Shown here: positions 1 to 8,496 of the stretch, in pieces | How positions within the stretch are numbered: the stretch's first letter is position 1 | Layout: every line of letters begins with the position of its first letter | IMG/VR virus record: IMGVR_UViG_3300042923_001760 | Coordinates: 1 to 43,944 of that record | DNA from: a virus | Reading direction: 5' to 3' (one strand) | DNA length: 43,944 nt | Notes under the pieces: generated by a model | Told to the model about the DNA's origin: nothing | The model's database searches: none | The model's input: the letters and a program-made list of their open reading frames with translations, nothing else | Program-made: the position numbers and the translations under genes

Positions 1-180
1 ATGCCGTCACAGAAGCTGCCGTACGCGTTCGTCGAGGAGTGCATCGGGGCGGGGTTCGGGAACACGGAGACGGCAGAGTTGCTGGCCTTGTTCCGCGGGG
101 TGCATGTGACGCCCGCAGCGGTCGGGATGTACCGGCTGCGGCACGGGCATGAGCGCAGGCCGATCCGGAAGAGGGCATGA
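1..180 (+). CDS. Small HTH-like protein (59 aa)
   Basis: The protein begins MPSQKLPYAFVEE and ends RRPIRKRA. An N-terminal helix, a short helical pair around residues 20-45 (TETAELLALF, then VTPAAVGMYR) and a basic tail suggest a small helix-turn-helix DNA-binding protein; I know no named family for it. It is one of only three + strand loci and converges on the tail phosphodiesterase gene, with a hairpin terminator between them. Its ATG is the first base of the window, so an upstream start or longer reading frame cannot be excluded. It could be the last phage gene or the first flanking gene. Confidence 0.6.
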   Translation: MPSQKLPYAFVEECIGAGFGNTETAELLALFRGVHVTPAAVGMYRLRHGHERRPIRKRA

Positions 181-184
181 CGAA

Positions 185-221
185 GCGCCCCCGCCCAGCC
201 ACGAAGGCTGAACGGGGGCGC
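185..221. terminator. Bidirectional terminator hairpin
   Basis: A 9-bp perfect stem (gcgcccccg / cgggggcgc) holds an inner cagcc/ggctg stem. It sits 5 bases after the stop of the + strand gene and 3 bases after the stop of the - strand tail gene, so it can end both converging transcripts. There is no clear U-tract, as is common in actinobacteria. Confidence 0.75.
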
Positions 222-224
222 ACG

Positions 225-2225
225 TCACACCAAAGGAACCTCAACACCGCCGGCCATCACAGACCACGACACGACCGGCACCTCAACACCACCAGCCATC
301 ACCGACCACGTCGCCGCAGTCTCCACACCACCGACCATGACCTTCGGCGCACCACCCTCAGGCGGGGCAGTTGTGTCGACGTTCACCGTCAACGTCACGC
401 GCTGAGTGTTCGTCGAGTCATACCCGCGGTACACGAGCGCGATCGTGGACCCGTCGTCCGTGACCGTGACGTGCCCGTACTGCTGCACCGCCGGCGACTC
501 GGGAGCCCATAGCCCGGCGGACCAGTCGTTCACCGGGTCGGACGTCTTCACGGACGCCCACTGGCCGAACGGTGCGGCGGCGAACATGGGGAAGCCGCCC
601 CACGGGTTGTTGGACCCGTTGTCGGCCGACAAGGCGTGCTGGTCGCCCATGAGCATGACGACTTGCCCGACCGCGGTCGACTGGATGTAGTTACCGATCT
701 CGGTGCGCTCGGCGTTGAACCATTGCCACGTGTCGTCCCCGAGGACGGCGGGGCGGTCGTCGATCCACGTGCTTTCCTGCACGACGATCTTGACGGGTTC
801 GTCCTCGACGAGCTGATCCTTGAGCCACGCCAACTGGGTTGCCCCGAGGCGTGTCGACCCGTCCGGTGCCGCGAAGTACCTCGTGTCGAGCACGATGAAC
901 CGGATGCGACCAAGGACGAACGAGTGGTACAGGCCGTTGCTGTCCGGGCGCGTGTACGACGGGAACGTCTGCAAGTGCGCGGCCCGGTTTGGTGCGGTCT
1001 GCGTCCCCGGGAACGACCCATTGTCGCCGGTGTCGTGGTCGCTCTTGGAGTACACGGTGGGGACGTTCGCCATCAACGTCTTCAACCCGGACAACTGGTT
1101 GATCTGTGTCGCGAGGTCGTTCAGGTGCGACGCCTGCGACGTCGACGTGTTGTCGGCGTAGTGGAAGTCGCCCAGGTGGAAGAACAGGCGCGGGTTACGT
1201 GCGCTGATCCTCGTGAACGCGGCCGACGATGTGGTTTCCGCGTAGGAGTGGCAGGACCCGAACGCGAACGAGAACGACTCCGCTGTGCCCGGTGTGGGCC
1301 AGGTCGTGAACGGCCCGTACGCCGACGTGGTGACCGTGCCGCCCGGGCCGGTCATCTCGACCCCGTAGTAGTACGCGGTGTCGGGGGACAGGCCCGTCAC
1401 GGACGCGCCCGCCGTGCCGGGCCCGTCAGTCGACGCGGACGAGGAGTACACGACCCCGGTCGTGAGGCCCGAGTTCGTCGCGACCTTCAACCGGATCGAC
1501 GTCGTGTCCGAGCAGCGCGCCCGGATCGACGCACCGGCCTCAGTGACCGCCCCGAGAACCGTGTACATGAGCGTCGGCGACGCAGCCGCCGCGGCGGGGC
1601 GCAACGCGAGCTGCCACCCCAGTGTGTTCAACGCCGTGGCCGGGGTCGTGCCGAACGACACCGAACCCGTAGACCCAGCTGACGCCTGGATGCCCTTGGT
1701 GGCGACCACACCAACAGCCTGTGTCGCGGTCGCCCGAGTGGTCCACGTACCGGGCACGGTCACACTGTTCGACGAGGACCCGACCGTGAGCCCACCCACG
1801 ACGAACGCGTTCGCAACCGTCGTCGTGATAGACGGCACCACGTTCGGGGTCGGGTTCGCATGGTTTGCCGTGCCCGCAACGTTCAGCGGCGACGTCGTGT
1901 CCACACCCCGGAACCTGGCCCACGCAACCGACCCGACCGTCGCAGCCGACATGACCATCGCGACCGCAGACGTGGACGACGACGTGGCCTTCCACAGAAA
2001 CACGGTCAGGTGCCGGTCCGCGGTCGTGAGCTCAGCCTTGTTGATCGCGACCGTCAGACTTCCGAGAGCCGTCCCACCAACAGTCGTGATGCTCGTGTTG
2101 TCACGGTGCGCGACCATCACAACGAACCAGTCGTCAGCCGCAACCCCCGCATCGGGGGTGAACGACCACGACGCGGTCGAGCTCGAGAAGGGCGTGGTCC
2201 CGGCACCCTCGTAGGTGATTGCCAC
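225..2225 (-). CDS. Tail protein with PhoD-like metallophosphatase domain
   Basis: 666 aa with a GTG start. Residues about 1-210 are a beta-rich Ser/Thr-rich domain, about 215-315 a fibronectin-III-like domain, and about 320-610 a calcineurin-like metallophosphoesterase of the PhoD alkaline-phosphatase/phosphodiesterase type. Metal-ligand motifs are visible: FGSCH, FHLGDFHYAD, SKSDHDTGDN and MLMGDQHALS. The C terminus has short near-identical repeats (SVMAGGVEVP). It is the last gene of the late operon, after the lysis genes and a tail fibre, so it is probably a virion tail or receptor-binding protein that cleaves phosphodiester-containing cell-wall polymers such as teichoic acids. The fold is well supported. 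The substrate is inference. Confidence 0.85.
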   Translation of the reverse strand: MAITYEGAGTTPFSSSTASWSFTPDAGVAADDWFVVMVAHRDNTSITTVGGTALGSLTVAINKAELTTADRHLTVFLWKATSSSTSAVAMVMSAATVGSVAWARFRGVDTTSPLNVAGTANHANPTPNVVPSITTTVANAFVVGGLTVGSSSNSVTVPGTWTTRATATQAVGVVATKGIQASAGSTGSVSFGTTPATALNTLGWQLALRPAAAAASPTLMYTVLGAVTEAGASIRARCSDTTSIRLKVATNSGLTTGVVYSSSASTDGPGTAGASVTGLSPDTAYYYGVEMTGPGGTVTTSAYGPFTTWPTPGTAESFSFAFGSCHSYAETTSSAAFTRISARNPRLFFHLGDFHYADNTSTSQASHLNDLATQINQLSGLKTLMANVPTVYSKSDHDTGDNGSFPGTQTAPNRAAHLQTFPSYTRPDSNGLYHSFVLGRIRFIVLDTRYFAAPDGSTRLGATQLAWLKDQLVEDEPVKIVVQESTWIDDRPAVLGDDTWQWFNAERTEIGNYIQSTAVGQVVMLMGDQHALSADNGSNNPWGGFPMFAAAPFGQWASVKTSDPVNDWSAGLWAPESPAVQQYGHVTVTDDGSTIALVYRGYDSTNTQRVTLTVNVDTTAPPEGGAPKVMVGGVETAATWSVMAGGVEVPVVSWSVMAGGVEVPLV

Positions 2226-2242
2226 AGTACGGCTCCCTCAGG

Positions 2243-3238
2243 TCAGGTGCGGGCGATGAGCGTGCCGTCGGCGAGTCCCGCGGTGGACCCGGGGTTGACC
2301 TTGATGGCGTCGCCTCGGAGCGCGGTGGTGGATGTGATGCCGAGTGCGAGGCTCGAGGTGCCCGCACCGATCGCAGTACGCGCCGCCGACTGGCTCGTGG
2401 CGCCCATGACCGTTCGCCCGGTCGACCCGGTGTCGGAGATGTCAGCAGACACCAGGACCACGGTCCCCGTCTTGCCGGCGACCGAGTTCACGGCCGTACC
2501 GCCCAGCGCGTCCAGTGCGTCCTGCAACCCGGCCACGGTGTTGATCGCTTGCGTGCCCGTGTGGTTCGCACGGTTCCGGTCCGCCGCCGAGTTCTGCGAC
2601 GCCGCGTTGTTCACCGCGGTGTCGACCTGACCCTTGGTGTAGTACCGGGCGTCACCACGCGTGTTGTTCAGATACTGCGGGTGGTCGTCGTCCGCGAGCC
2701 CGGCCAACAGCCCGTGGTCGGACACGCCGCCACCAGAGCCAGACACCGTCGCCCACTGGACGTCACGGTCAGTGTTCGACGCCTTCACCAACGACTGACC
2801 CGTCGTGCCACCCACAGGCAGCGCGATCGGCGCATCCTCCACCGCCTGCTGAGCCGCCAGGGCCGCAGCAGCAGACGCCGCAGCAGAGTCGGCCGAGTTC
2901 TCCGCAGCGTCCTTCGCGCCCCTGGCCGCGTTCCGCAACGGGATGTCGAAGTCGACCGAGCCCCGCACACCCGACCCCGCGTTGTACCAATCCAGGTACA
3001 CCTGCGAGATGTCACCAACCGGCGCATCCGCATCACTGATCCAGATGCGCGGCACCGTGAATGTCTGCGTCACCGTCACGTTCGACCCGCTGATCGGGTC
3101 ACCAATCGAGTCGTAGATCGGGAACGCCGTAGTCGTGTCCCGAGTAACGATCTTCACCGTCTGCCCAACAAGCGCCTGGATCAGTTCGCCCGTCGCTGCG
3201 TCACGAACCTGAACATCATCGATGCGGTACAGCACCAT
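2243..3238 (-). CDS. Tail fibre / minor tail protein
   Basis: 331 aa. An N-terminal beta domain (residues 1-100) is followed by an Ala-rich coiled-coil stretch (about 103-135) and a fibre shaft carrying HGLLAGLADDDHPQYLN, a motif recurrent in phage tail fibres, plus GKTGTVVL and SQSAARTAIGAG segments. Such proteins form trimeric fibres at the baseplate and bind the host surface. It lies between the small CxxC gene and the phosphatase tail protein. The exact receptor role is unknown. Confidence 0.8.
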   Translation of the reverse strand: MVLYRIDDVQVRDAATGELIQALVGQTVKIVTRDTTTAFPIYDSIGDPISGSNVTVTQTFTVPRIWISDADAPVGDISQVYLDWYNAGSGVRGSVDFDIPLRNAARGAKDAAENSADSAAASAAAALAAQQAVEDAPIALPVGGTTGQSLVKASNTDRDVQWATVSGSGGGVSDHGLLAGLADDDHPQYLNNTRGDARYYTKGQVDTAVNNAASQNSAADRNRANHTGTQAINTVAGLQDALDALGGTAVNSVAGKTGTVVLVSADISDTGSTGRTVMGATSQSAARTAIGAGTSSLALGITSTTALRGDAIKVNPGSTAGLADGTLIART

Positions 3239-3253
3239 GTGCGGGACTCCCTA

Positions 3254-3343
3254 CTACTCGTTCTCCGCGATGTCCTCGCGGGCACAACGGATTGCGTCTA
3301 GCTCGTTCTTGCGGGGAGTCCCGCACGTGTCGCACTCGACCAT
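3254..3343 (-). CDS. Small CxxC protein (29 aa)
   Basis: An open frame of 29 codons, MVECDTCGTPRKNEL through EDIAENE. It has a CDTC pair and a third Cys, as in half a zinc ribbon. It fills the gap between the holin-like gene and the tail fibre, starting 3 bases after the upstream stop. There is no strong ribosome binding site, so translation would rely on coupling. Cys-containing micro-ORFs of this kind are common in actinophages, but function is unknown and it may not be expressed. Confidence 0.45.
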   Translation of the reverse strand: MVECDTCGTPRKNELDAIRCAREDIAENE

Positions 3344-3346
3344 GGG

Positions 3347-3562
3347 TCAGTCGTCGCCCACCGGGGTGTCGTCGACCGGCACCACGTCGACGCCCTTCCC
3401 TGAGAACCGGATCGCGAGTAGCAGCGGCAGGAGGTTCAGCACGGCCGCCGCAACGGTCAGCCAGTACTGCGCCTGACCCTCCGTCGCGACGCCCAGGAGA
3501 ACGAGAAGTCCGCCAACAGAAGCGGCGACCTTGTACAGGTGGTTACGTGCAGCCTGAGTCAT
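3347..3562 (-). CDS. Holin-like two-TM membrane protein
   Basis: 71 aa from MTQAARNHLYKV. Two hydrophobic segments (about 13-26 and 33-52) are followed by a charged tail ending DDTPVGDD. Small size, two membrane spans, an acidic C terminus and a position directly after the endolysin gene fit a holin, which permeabilises the inner membrane for lysis. A frame extending further upstream exists but overlaps the endolysin gene entirely, so the internal ATG was chosen. Other membrane proteins at 4383-5233 are alternative holin candidates. Confidence 0.7.
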   Translation of the reverse strand: MTQAARNHLYKVAASVGGLLVLLGVATEGQAQYWLTVAAAVLNLLPLLLAIRFSGKGVDVVPVDDTPVGDD

Positions 3563-3563
3563 G

Positions 3564-4373
3564 TCAGTTCCCCTTGACGCCGATGGTGAGCTGGGCCGCG
3601 ACATCCGCCGGGTCCACCGGCTCCGGCTTAGGGAGCGCGGCAACAAGGCGGTCGATGTCGGCGTCCGACAGGCCGATGACCTTCCCCGCGGCCCGCACGC
3701 CCTGAACCGACGCGACACGAGTGGCCGACAGGAACTCGCCCGGGTTCTCCTTGCGGTCCGTACCCGGGACCGTCCAACGTGGGTTCGCCCACGTCGCCGC
3801 GTAAACCTCGTTGCGGAAATCGGCGGAGTCGAATGCGGCCTTGACCGCCTCGACGAGCTCGGCCTTCGTAGCCATGCTGAACCAGTCCTTTGCAGGTGCG
3901 GCGGGGATCCCGCCAGGGACATTCGGATTGGTGACAGAACCGCCACCGGTAACGGTGTTGCTCATGCGGGCGGCGAGGTTCCACGGAGACCGGTCCCGGT
4001 CGTACCCGTTGACCTTGCGGACGCTCACGTGGATGTGGTGCCGGTGCGCGTTGACGCCGCTGTACGGCTGCCACCCGTTCTCGCGGGTCCAGATCCGCCC
4101 CTCATAGATGACGTACCGAGTGCGGACGTCACGGATGATCGCGTTCACGAGCGGCATCGCCTCACCCGTCGCGGTCAGGTTCTTGACGAGATCCTCGTCG
4201 ATGTCCTGCGCCCGCACGATCCCGCCAGCCGACCAGTCCGGGTTGTGATCCGACGGGCGCGCCTGGTGGGACGTGTCACCGATCCACCCGTCCGACGTCT
4301 TGTCCCGATGCGGCCACAACTTGTTGACCTCGGCCATGAGCACGTCCAGCGCCCCGGCACGGTAGTAAGCCAC
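3564..4373 (-). CDS. Endolysin, M15-type peptidase
   Basis: 269 aa, GTG start with AGGAG ahead. The N-terminal domain (1-150) carries the zinc-site pattern of M15 D-Ala-D-Ala/L-Ala-D-Glu peptidases: SDHNP (His43), AQDID (Asp57) and HHIHVS (His113/115). These enzymes cut peptidoglycan stem peptides. A Gly/Pro-rich linker (about 150-165) leads to a helical C-terminal part (170-269) that may bind the cell wall. It is followed at once by the holin-like gene, making a lysis cassette. The catalytic class is clear; the precise bond cleaved is not. Confidence 0.9.
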   Translation of the reverse strand: MAYYRAGALDVLMAEVNKLWPHRDKTSDGWIGDTSHQARPSDHNPDWSAGGIVRAQDIDEDLVKNLTATGEAMPLVNAIIRDVRTRYVIYEGRIWTRENGWQPYSGVNAHRHHIHVSVRKVNGYDRDRSPWNLAARMSNTVTGGGSVTNPNVPGGIPAAPAKDWFSMATKAELVEAVKAAFDSADFRNEVYAATWANPRWTVPGTDRKENPGEFLSATRVASVQGVRAAGKVIGLSDADIDRLVAALPKPEPVDPADVAAQLTIGVKGN

Positions 4374-4382
4374 TGGGTTCTC

Positions 4383-4778
4383 CTAAAGGTCGTCAGCAAT
4401 CTCGTCGGGCACCGACGGGGGAGGGGGTTGCGCGTCCGGGTGCCACGTATCCACCCACCGGCGAGTGCTGCGGATGTGATCGATCGCGCGCCAGTACCGC
4501 AGATGCAGGGCAGCGAACTTCCCCTCGAGGTCAGCCACCCGGTTCCGCAACCCGGTGACCTCGTTCTGCAACGGAGTGATGAGCACGTCTACCTGGGCGC
4601 GCACGATCGCGTTCCAGTGCTCGTCCTCCGCAGAGTCCTCAGCAACCGCCGCCTCAACAACGGCTTTCGACGTCTCCGCGCGCAGTTTCCGGATCTGGGG
4701 GCGCAGCAGGAACCAGGAGCCGAGCCCGCCCACGCTGAGCAGCCCCAGCGAGGCGAACACGATCTCCCACCCCGTCAC
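4383..4778 (-). CDS. Single-TM coiled-coil membrane protein
   Basis: 131 aa from a GTG that overlaps the upstream stop (GTGA), starting MTGWEIVFASLG. One N-terminal membrane span (about 5-24) precedes a long charged helix/coiled coil (about 27-95) and a Pro-rich tail (PPPPSVPDEIADDL). It lies directly before the endolysin gene. The topology suits a lysis accessory protein, but no spanin-like lipobox is visible and actinophages usually lack spanins. Function unknown. The frame reads further upstream only inside the preceding gene, which is rejected. Confidence 0.75.
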   Translation of the reverse strand: MTGWEIVFASLGLLSVGGLGSWFLLRPQIRKLRAETSKAVVEAAVAEDSAEDEHWNAIVRAQVDVLITPLQNEVTGLRNRVADLEGKFAALHLRYWRAIDHIRSTRRWVDTWHPDAQPPPPSVPDEIADDL

Positions 4779-5233
4779 CCGCGACCACCCCGCGCACGCC
4801 GATGCGGGTGCAACTGCTGGTAGGCGAGCACCGTGGCCTTGAACTGGTCGAACCGGACCGCGAGCTGGAACACCCGCCACCCCGACGACACACCAACCGA
4901 CGCGATCATCCCGATGACGATCGCCGACCCCCACACCGTCGCCGAGCCAACCAGAGCGATCGTGTACGCGAGACACGTGCACGCCAACGCGATGCGGCCC
5001 GACAACTCCATGGCCCACCCAGTCAGATGGTCACGCCACAACACCCCCGCTAACGACACACCAGCCGCCAACGTGAACGTCGCCGACCACGCCAACCCAA
5101 TCGGAAACGGAACCAACTCCGCCACCGACTTAGGAACCTCACCCGCCACAGTCAAGACGGCCCCCACCAAAGTGAGAACCGTCAACAAACAGATCGTGTC
5201 CGGCGTCCTACCGAACCTCCGACGATCCGGCAT
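4775..5233 (-). CDS. Four-TM membrane protein
   Basis: 152 aa, MPDRRRFGRTPDTICLL onward. Four hydrophobic segments (about 13-30, 42-64, 77-96 and 100-120) are followed by a basic tail. It sits between the last tail gene and the lysis genes and is coupled to the next gene by GTGA. Multi-TM proteins here often act in lysis, for example as an alternative holin. No catalytic motif is seen. Confidence 0.75.
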   Translation of the reverse strand: MPDRRRFGRTPDTICLLTVLTLVGAVLTVAGEVPKSVAELVPFPIGLAWSATFTLAAGVSLAGVLWRDHLTGWAMELSGRIALACTCLAYTIALVGSATVWGSAIVIGMIASVGVSSGWRVFQLAVRFDQFKATVLAYQQLHPHRRARGGRG

Positions 5234-5249
5234 AAACGCCCCCCTGACA

Positions 5250-6314
5250 TCACCAGTTATTCACACCCGACGTCTCAACCCAATCCGCCCGGAACGCGCC
5301 ACCCGGCTCATCAAACACCGTGATGCCATCACTACCAGCCGTCCGAACCAACCACACCCGGATCGAGTTCGACACATTCGCAGGAATCGCAACCGTCGTC
5401 GACATCGCCACGTGATGAAGCATCCCGTCCGCCTCACCGCCCATACGCTGAGACGCTCGACGCTCACCCGCACCAGCCGTATTGGGCGAACCCGTGGCCG
5501 CCAACTCAATGTCAATGCGCCACGTGTTCCGCGGAGGAATGTCGATCGAAGCGAACACCTCAACCGTGATGTTCCGCGCGTACGGCTTAGCAGGCACATC
5601 GACACCGTAATAGCGACGCGTAGCCGACGTCACCGTACCCGTCACCTCAGGCGCAAAATCCGAAAACACACCAATGCGCGGCGGAATCGGAGACTCCAAC
5701 ACCCACTCAGCCGTACCACCCGTACTCAACCGGCGCCGGTAAACCTCATCACCACGAGCAGCACGCGTACCCAACGGCACATTCGGCGGCAACGACTCCG
5801 ACGCCGGCACCAACAAATTCGGGCCAGTCCGGCGACGCAAATCAACCTTCGCCGCCTGATTCAAACCCTCCGCCGTCGTCCCGTTCCCCTTACGAGTCAC
5901 AGCCCACAACGGGAAGTCCTCAACACCAGGAGGCGCCTCGTCCATCGACGGACGCGCAGCCGAACCCTCCACACCAGCAATCCGCACCAAACGGCACGGG
6001 CCAGGCGCGGACGTATACGTACCAGCGTCAAGACGAACCGCAATAATGTCCGTCCGCCCAACCACATTCGTCGACGGAGGAATCGTCACAGCCTGCGTAG
6101 AATCCTCCGCGATCCGGTGCATAAACCCACCAACAACCGCAACCGAATCCTGCGTCGACGAACCCAACAACGCATCATCCGTACCCGCACCCAACGTGAT
6201 GTTGAAAGCAGACCCGTCAACATCACCAACAATCCCCGGCTCACCACCGAGAATCGCCCGCCACTGCGTGTCCGTGAAGTTCGCCCCAACAAGGGGACCC
6301 GACTCCTGAGCCAT
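5250..6314 (-). CDS. Minor tail protein
   Basis: 354 aa, MAQESGPLVGANFTD. It is beta-rich with few long helices. An N-terminal region (1-170) resembles baseplate/upper-fibre proteins that follow the Gp37-like gene in actinophages, and the C-terminal half looks like a beta-sandwich. Its start overlaps the upstream stop (TGATG). Codon choice differs sharply from its neighbours: many GTT, GGT and TTG codons, as if acquired from another phage lineage. The tail role rests mainly on position. Confidence 0.7.
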   Translation of the reverse strand: MAQESGPLVGANFTDTQWRAILGGEPGIVGDVDGSAFNITLGAGTDDALLGSSTQDSVAVVGGFMHRIAEDSTQAVTIPPSTNVVGRTDIIAVRLDAGTYTSAPGPCRLVRIAGVEGSAARPSMDEAPPGVEDFPLWAVTRKGNGTTAEGLNQAAKVDLRRRTGPNLLVPASESLPPNVPLGTRAARGDEVYRRRLSTGGTAEWVLESPIPPRIGVFSDFAPEVTGTVTSATRRYYGVDVPAKPYARNITVEVFASIDIPPRNTWRIDIELAATGSPNTAGAGERRASQRMGGEADGMLHHVAMSTTVAIPANVSNSIRVWLVRTAGSDGITVFDEPGGAFRADWVETSGVNNW

Positions 6315-7519
6315 CAGGCACTCCTCTTCAATAGGGCGATGTCGCGCAACGCCTTGTTCAGACGCACCGCTTGCTTCGTCGACTTCGTCGCTGCCCCCGG
6401 CGAACCGATCACCACAGACACCTGATCCGCCTCACCAGGGCGCACCACCGTCGTCACCTCACGCACGACGTTGTCCGACACCTCATCCGGAAGGCCCGGG
6501 ATCTCGACCCCGACCTTGTCCCCGACGAAGTAGTCCCGCCGGTACACCACATCCGGGCCATCCATCACGGTGAACTCGACCGTGACTGGGGTGGCGCCCT
6601 CCTCGAGCGCTTCCGTGCCAGCGCGCGTGATCTCGTCGGCGTCATCGGTCTGCCGCTGATCAACCAGGAGCTCACGCGACCGTGCCCACAGAGACTCCGC
6701 GGCCGAGTCCGAGAACTGGGTCGCCTCACGTGCCTCAAGCTCGTTCGCGGAGAACACCACCGCGCGGGTGAGCTCAGGGGCTTCGAGCTTGTACGACCAG
6801 GACGAGATCGACCCCGTAGCGGTCGTTCCGGCAGGGCCAAAGCGCACGTTCGCTGACCGGTCCGTCACAGCGGCCACCGTCAGGAGCAGGCGCGGCGTCC
6901 CCGTCGACTCGTCATGCGCAACGTCGACCAGCAGCCCCCCGGCTTCGGCGAGATCCGCGACCAGGCGTCCCAAGTTGTCCATGCGAGCTGACACGGTCGT
7001 AGTCCCGCCCCGACCGAGAGTGGTCGGCAGCACCAGTGCCGAGAGGCGCCGGTTCGCGACCGGGGCGGCAGGGCCGAGGTTCTGCGCGATGTACTGCAAC
7101 AGGACCGTCTCGACGGCGCCTGTGCGGACGTCGTGCGACGCCGTGAACGTGGATGGCGTGGTCGTCAAGACCTTCGACGGCACCGGGAACGCCAGCCGGG
7201 AGAACACGTCATCCCGGTCCGACACAAACCCGAGAACCATGTTGTCGATGACCTGACCCGTGTCCTCGTCAACCTCCATCGCGCGCTCGATCACACGCAC
7301 CTGACCGGACGAAACCTGCGTCGACACATCCCCGTCGATCTTGTCCAGGATGCAACCCATGCCCGGGGTAAAGACCGACAGCGCCGACGCCGGGCCCTTC
7401 AACACCCACGTCGTCGGGTCCGCGTAGCGCTCGACCAGGTCGAGCTGCTCCCACGTGGATACAGGGTCCAGGGTGCGGCTGAGATCCGCGTTCCGCGGGT
7501 GAATCTCCCACCGGCTCAC
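6314..7519 (-). CDS. ReqiPepy6 Gp37-like tail protein
   Basis: 401 aa from the second of two adjacent GTG codons. This one overlaps the upstream stop (GTGA) and has AGGAG at a better distance. The pattern of an N-terminal ERYADPTTWVL segment, a central SYKLEAPELTRAVVF region and a late YFVGDKVGVEIPG motif matches the Siphovirus ReqiPepy6 Gp37-like tail protein family. These proteins follow the distal tail protein and form the tail tip or baseplate hub, like Tal proteins. The gene order Dit-like, Gp37-like, minor tail supports it. Confidence 0.8.
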   Translation of the reverse strand: MSRWEIHPRNADLSRTLDPVSTWEQLDLVERYADPTTWVLKGPASALSVFTPGMGCILDKIDGDVSTQVSSGQVRVIERAMEVDEDTGQVIDNMVLGFVSDRDDVFSRLAFPVPSKVLTTTPSTFTASHDVRTGAVETVLLQYIAQNLGPAAPVANRRLSALVLPTTLGRGGTTTVSARMDNLGRLVADLAEAGGLLVDVAHDESTGTPRLLLTVAAVTDRSANVRFGPAGTTATGSISSWSYKLEAPELTRAVVFSANELEAREATQFSDSAAESLWARSRELLVDQRQTDDADEITRAGTEALEEGATPVTVEFTVMDGPDVVYRRDYFVGDKVGVEIPGLPDEVSDNVVREVTTVVRPGEADQVSVVIGSPGAATKSTKQAVRLNKALRDIALLKRSA

Positions 7520-8481
7520 CACAGACTCCTGTATCCGCCGCGCCAGGTCAGGCGAAGCCTCGTGTCAGCGGTAGCGCCCGGCGCGGTGACGTCGATCAGG
7601 TTCGAGCCGGCCTTGAACGGGACGAGGCGCGACCCGCGCGCGACCATCCCCGCAGCCAAGGCGCCGTCCAGCCGGATCGACTTCCTCCGCGGGTCTGTCA
7701 CGATCCGCAGCGTGTCGCCCGCGTCGACCCCGCCCGGCACGTTGATGTACAGGCCGGTGTCGGACTCGATCAGCACAGAGTCGACAGGACCGGTAATCTC
7801 GATCGTCGGGTAGACCGGGACGGCCGACGTCATGGTGACGTCCATGCCCTCACCGATGACCGTCGACGGCGCGAGTTGCCGCGTACCCCACGGGTTGTCC
7901 GTACCCTCCGTATCGAGGAACGGCAGCACGCCCGCACTCAGGCGGAACTCACGGGTCGTCTCCGCCCGGTCCTCCGCAAACGGGTATGGGGCGGCTGCGG
8001 ACATGACCGTGCGGTCACGCCAGGGCAACTCCTGCCCCTCGCCCTCGAGCCCTGACAGGTACGCAAGGGTTAGCTGCCTGGTCCCGGACTCCGACGAGCA
8101 CACGAGTCGGAAGTTCCCATCCGGCGTCATGCCCACTGTCGGGTCGGTCAGGTCCCGCAACTCCTGGACCGCGGCCCACTGCTCCGCCTGGGTCCTCGTG
8201 TTCAACCCGAGCGGGAGCAGAAGGTCGCGAGTCAGGGTGAACACGTCCCGCACGGACGACCCGACCGCGCCCGGGGTCCCCGCCGCGTCGACGACGGTAG
8301 GCGCCACACCCAGGCCCGTGGCACCTACCTCGAGGTGCCACGGGCCTGGGTGTGTCTCGCTCCCGACCGGGATGACGGTCTGCCCGTCCATCGACTCGAA
8401 CCAGAAACTCCTGGTGTCGAGCGGCGGGAGGGGCTCAACTGGGGGAGGGGTCTGGACGGTAGCGAGGATGAAGAACGACAC
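7516..8481 (-). CDS. Distal tail (Dit-like) protein
   Basis: 321 aa with a GTG start. The order is an N-terminal beta domain (WHLEVGATGLGV), helix and strand pairs around RTQAEQWAAVQELRDLTDP, and a C-terminal beta sandwich with TLRIVTDPRRKSIRLDG. This fits the phage tail (Dit-like) family that forms the ring joining tail tube to tip. It is the first gene after the tape measure protein, the usual Dit position. Confidence 0.75.
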   Translation of the reverse strand: MSFFILATVQTPPPVEPLPPLDTRSFWFESMDGQTVIPVGSETHPGPWHLEVGATGLGVAPTVVDAAGTPGAVGSSVRDVFTLTRDLLLPLGLNTRTQAEQWAAVQELRDLTDPTVGMTPDGNFRLVCSSESGTRQLTLAYLSGLEGEGQELPWRDRTVMSAAAPYPFAEDRAETTREFRLSAGVLPFLDTEGTDNPWGTRQLAPSTVIGEGMDVTMTSAVPVYPTIEITGPVDSVLIESDTGLYINVPGGVDAGDTLRIVTDPRRKSIRLDGALAAGMVARGSRLVPFKAGSNLIDVTAPGATADTRLRLTWRGGYRSLW

Positions 8482-8496
8482 CGCGACACCCCGTTC

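Noticed and set aside
4833-6425. Long + strand open frame opposite tail and membrane genes
   Set aside because: Arg/Asn/Thr-rich antisense shadow created by GC-rich codon bias; the - strand proteins have recognisable folds.
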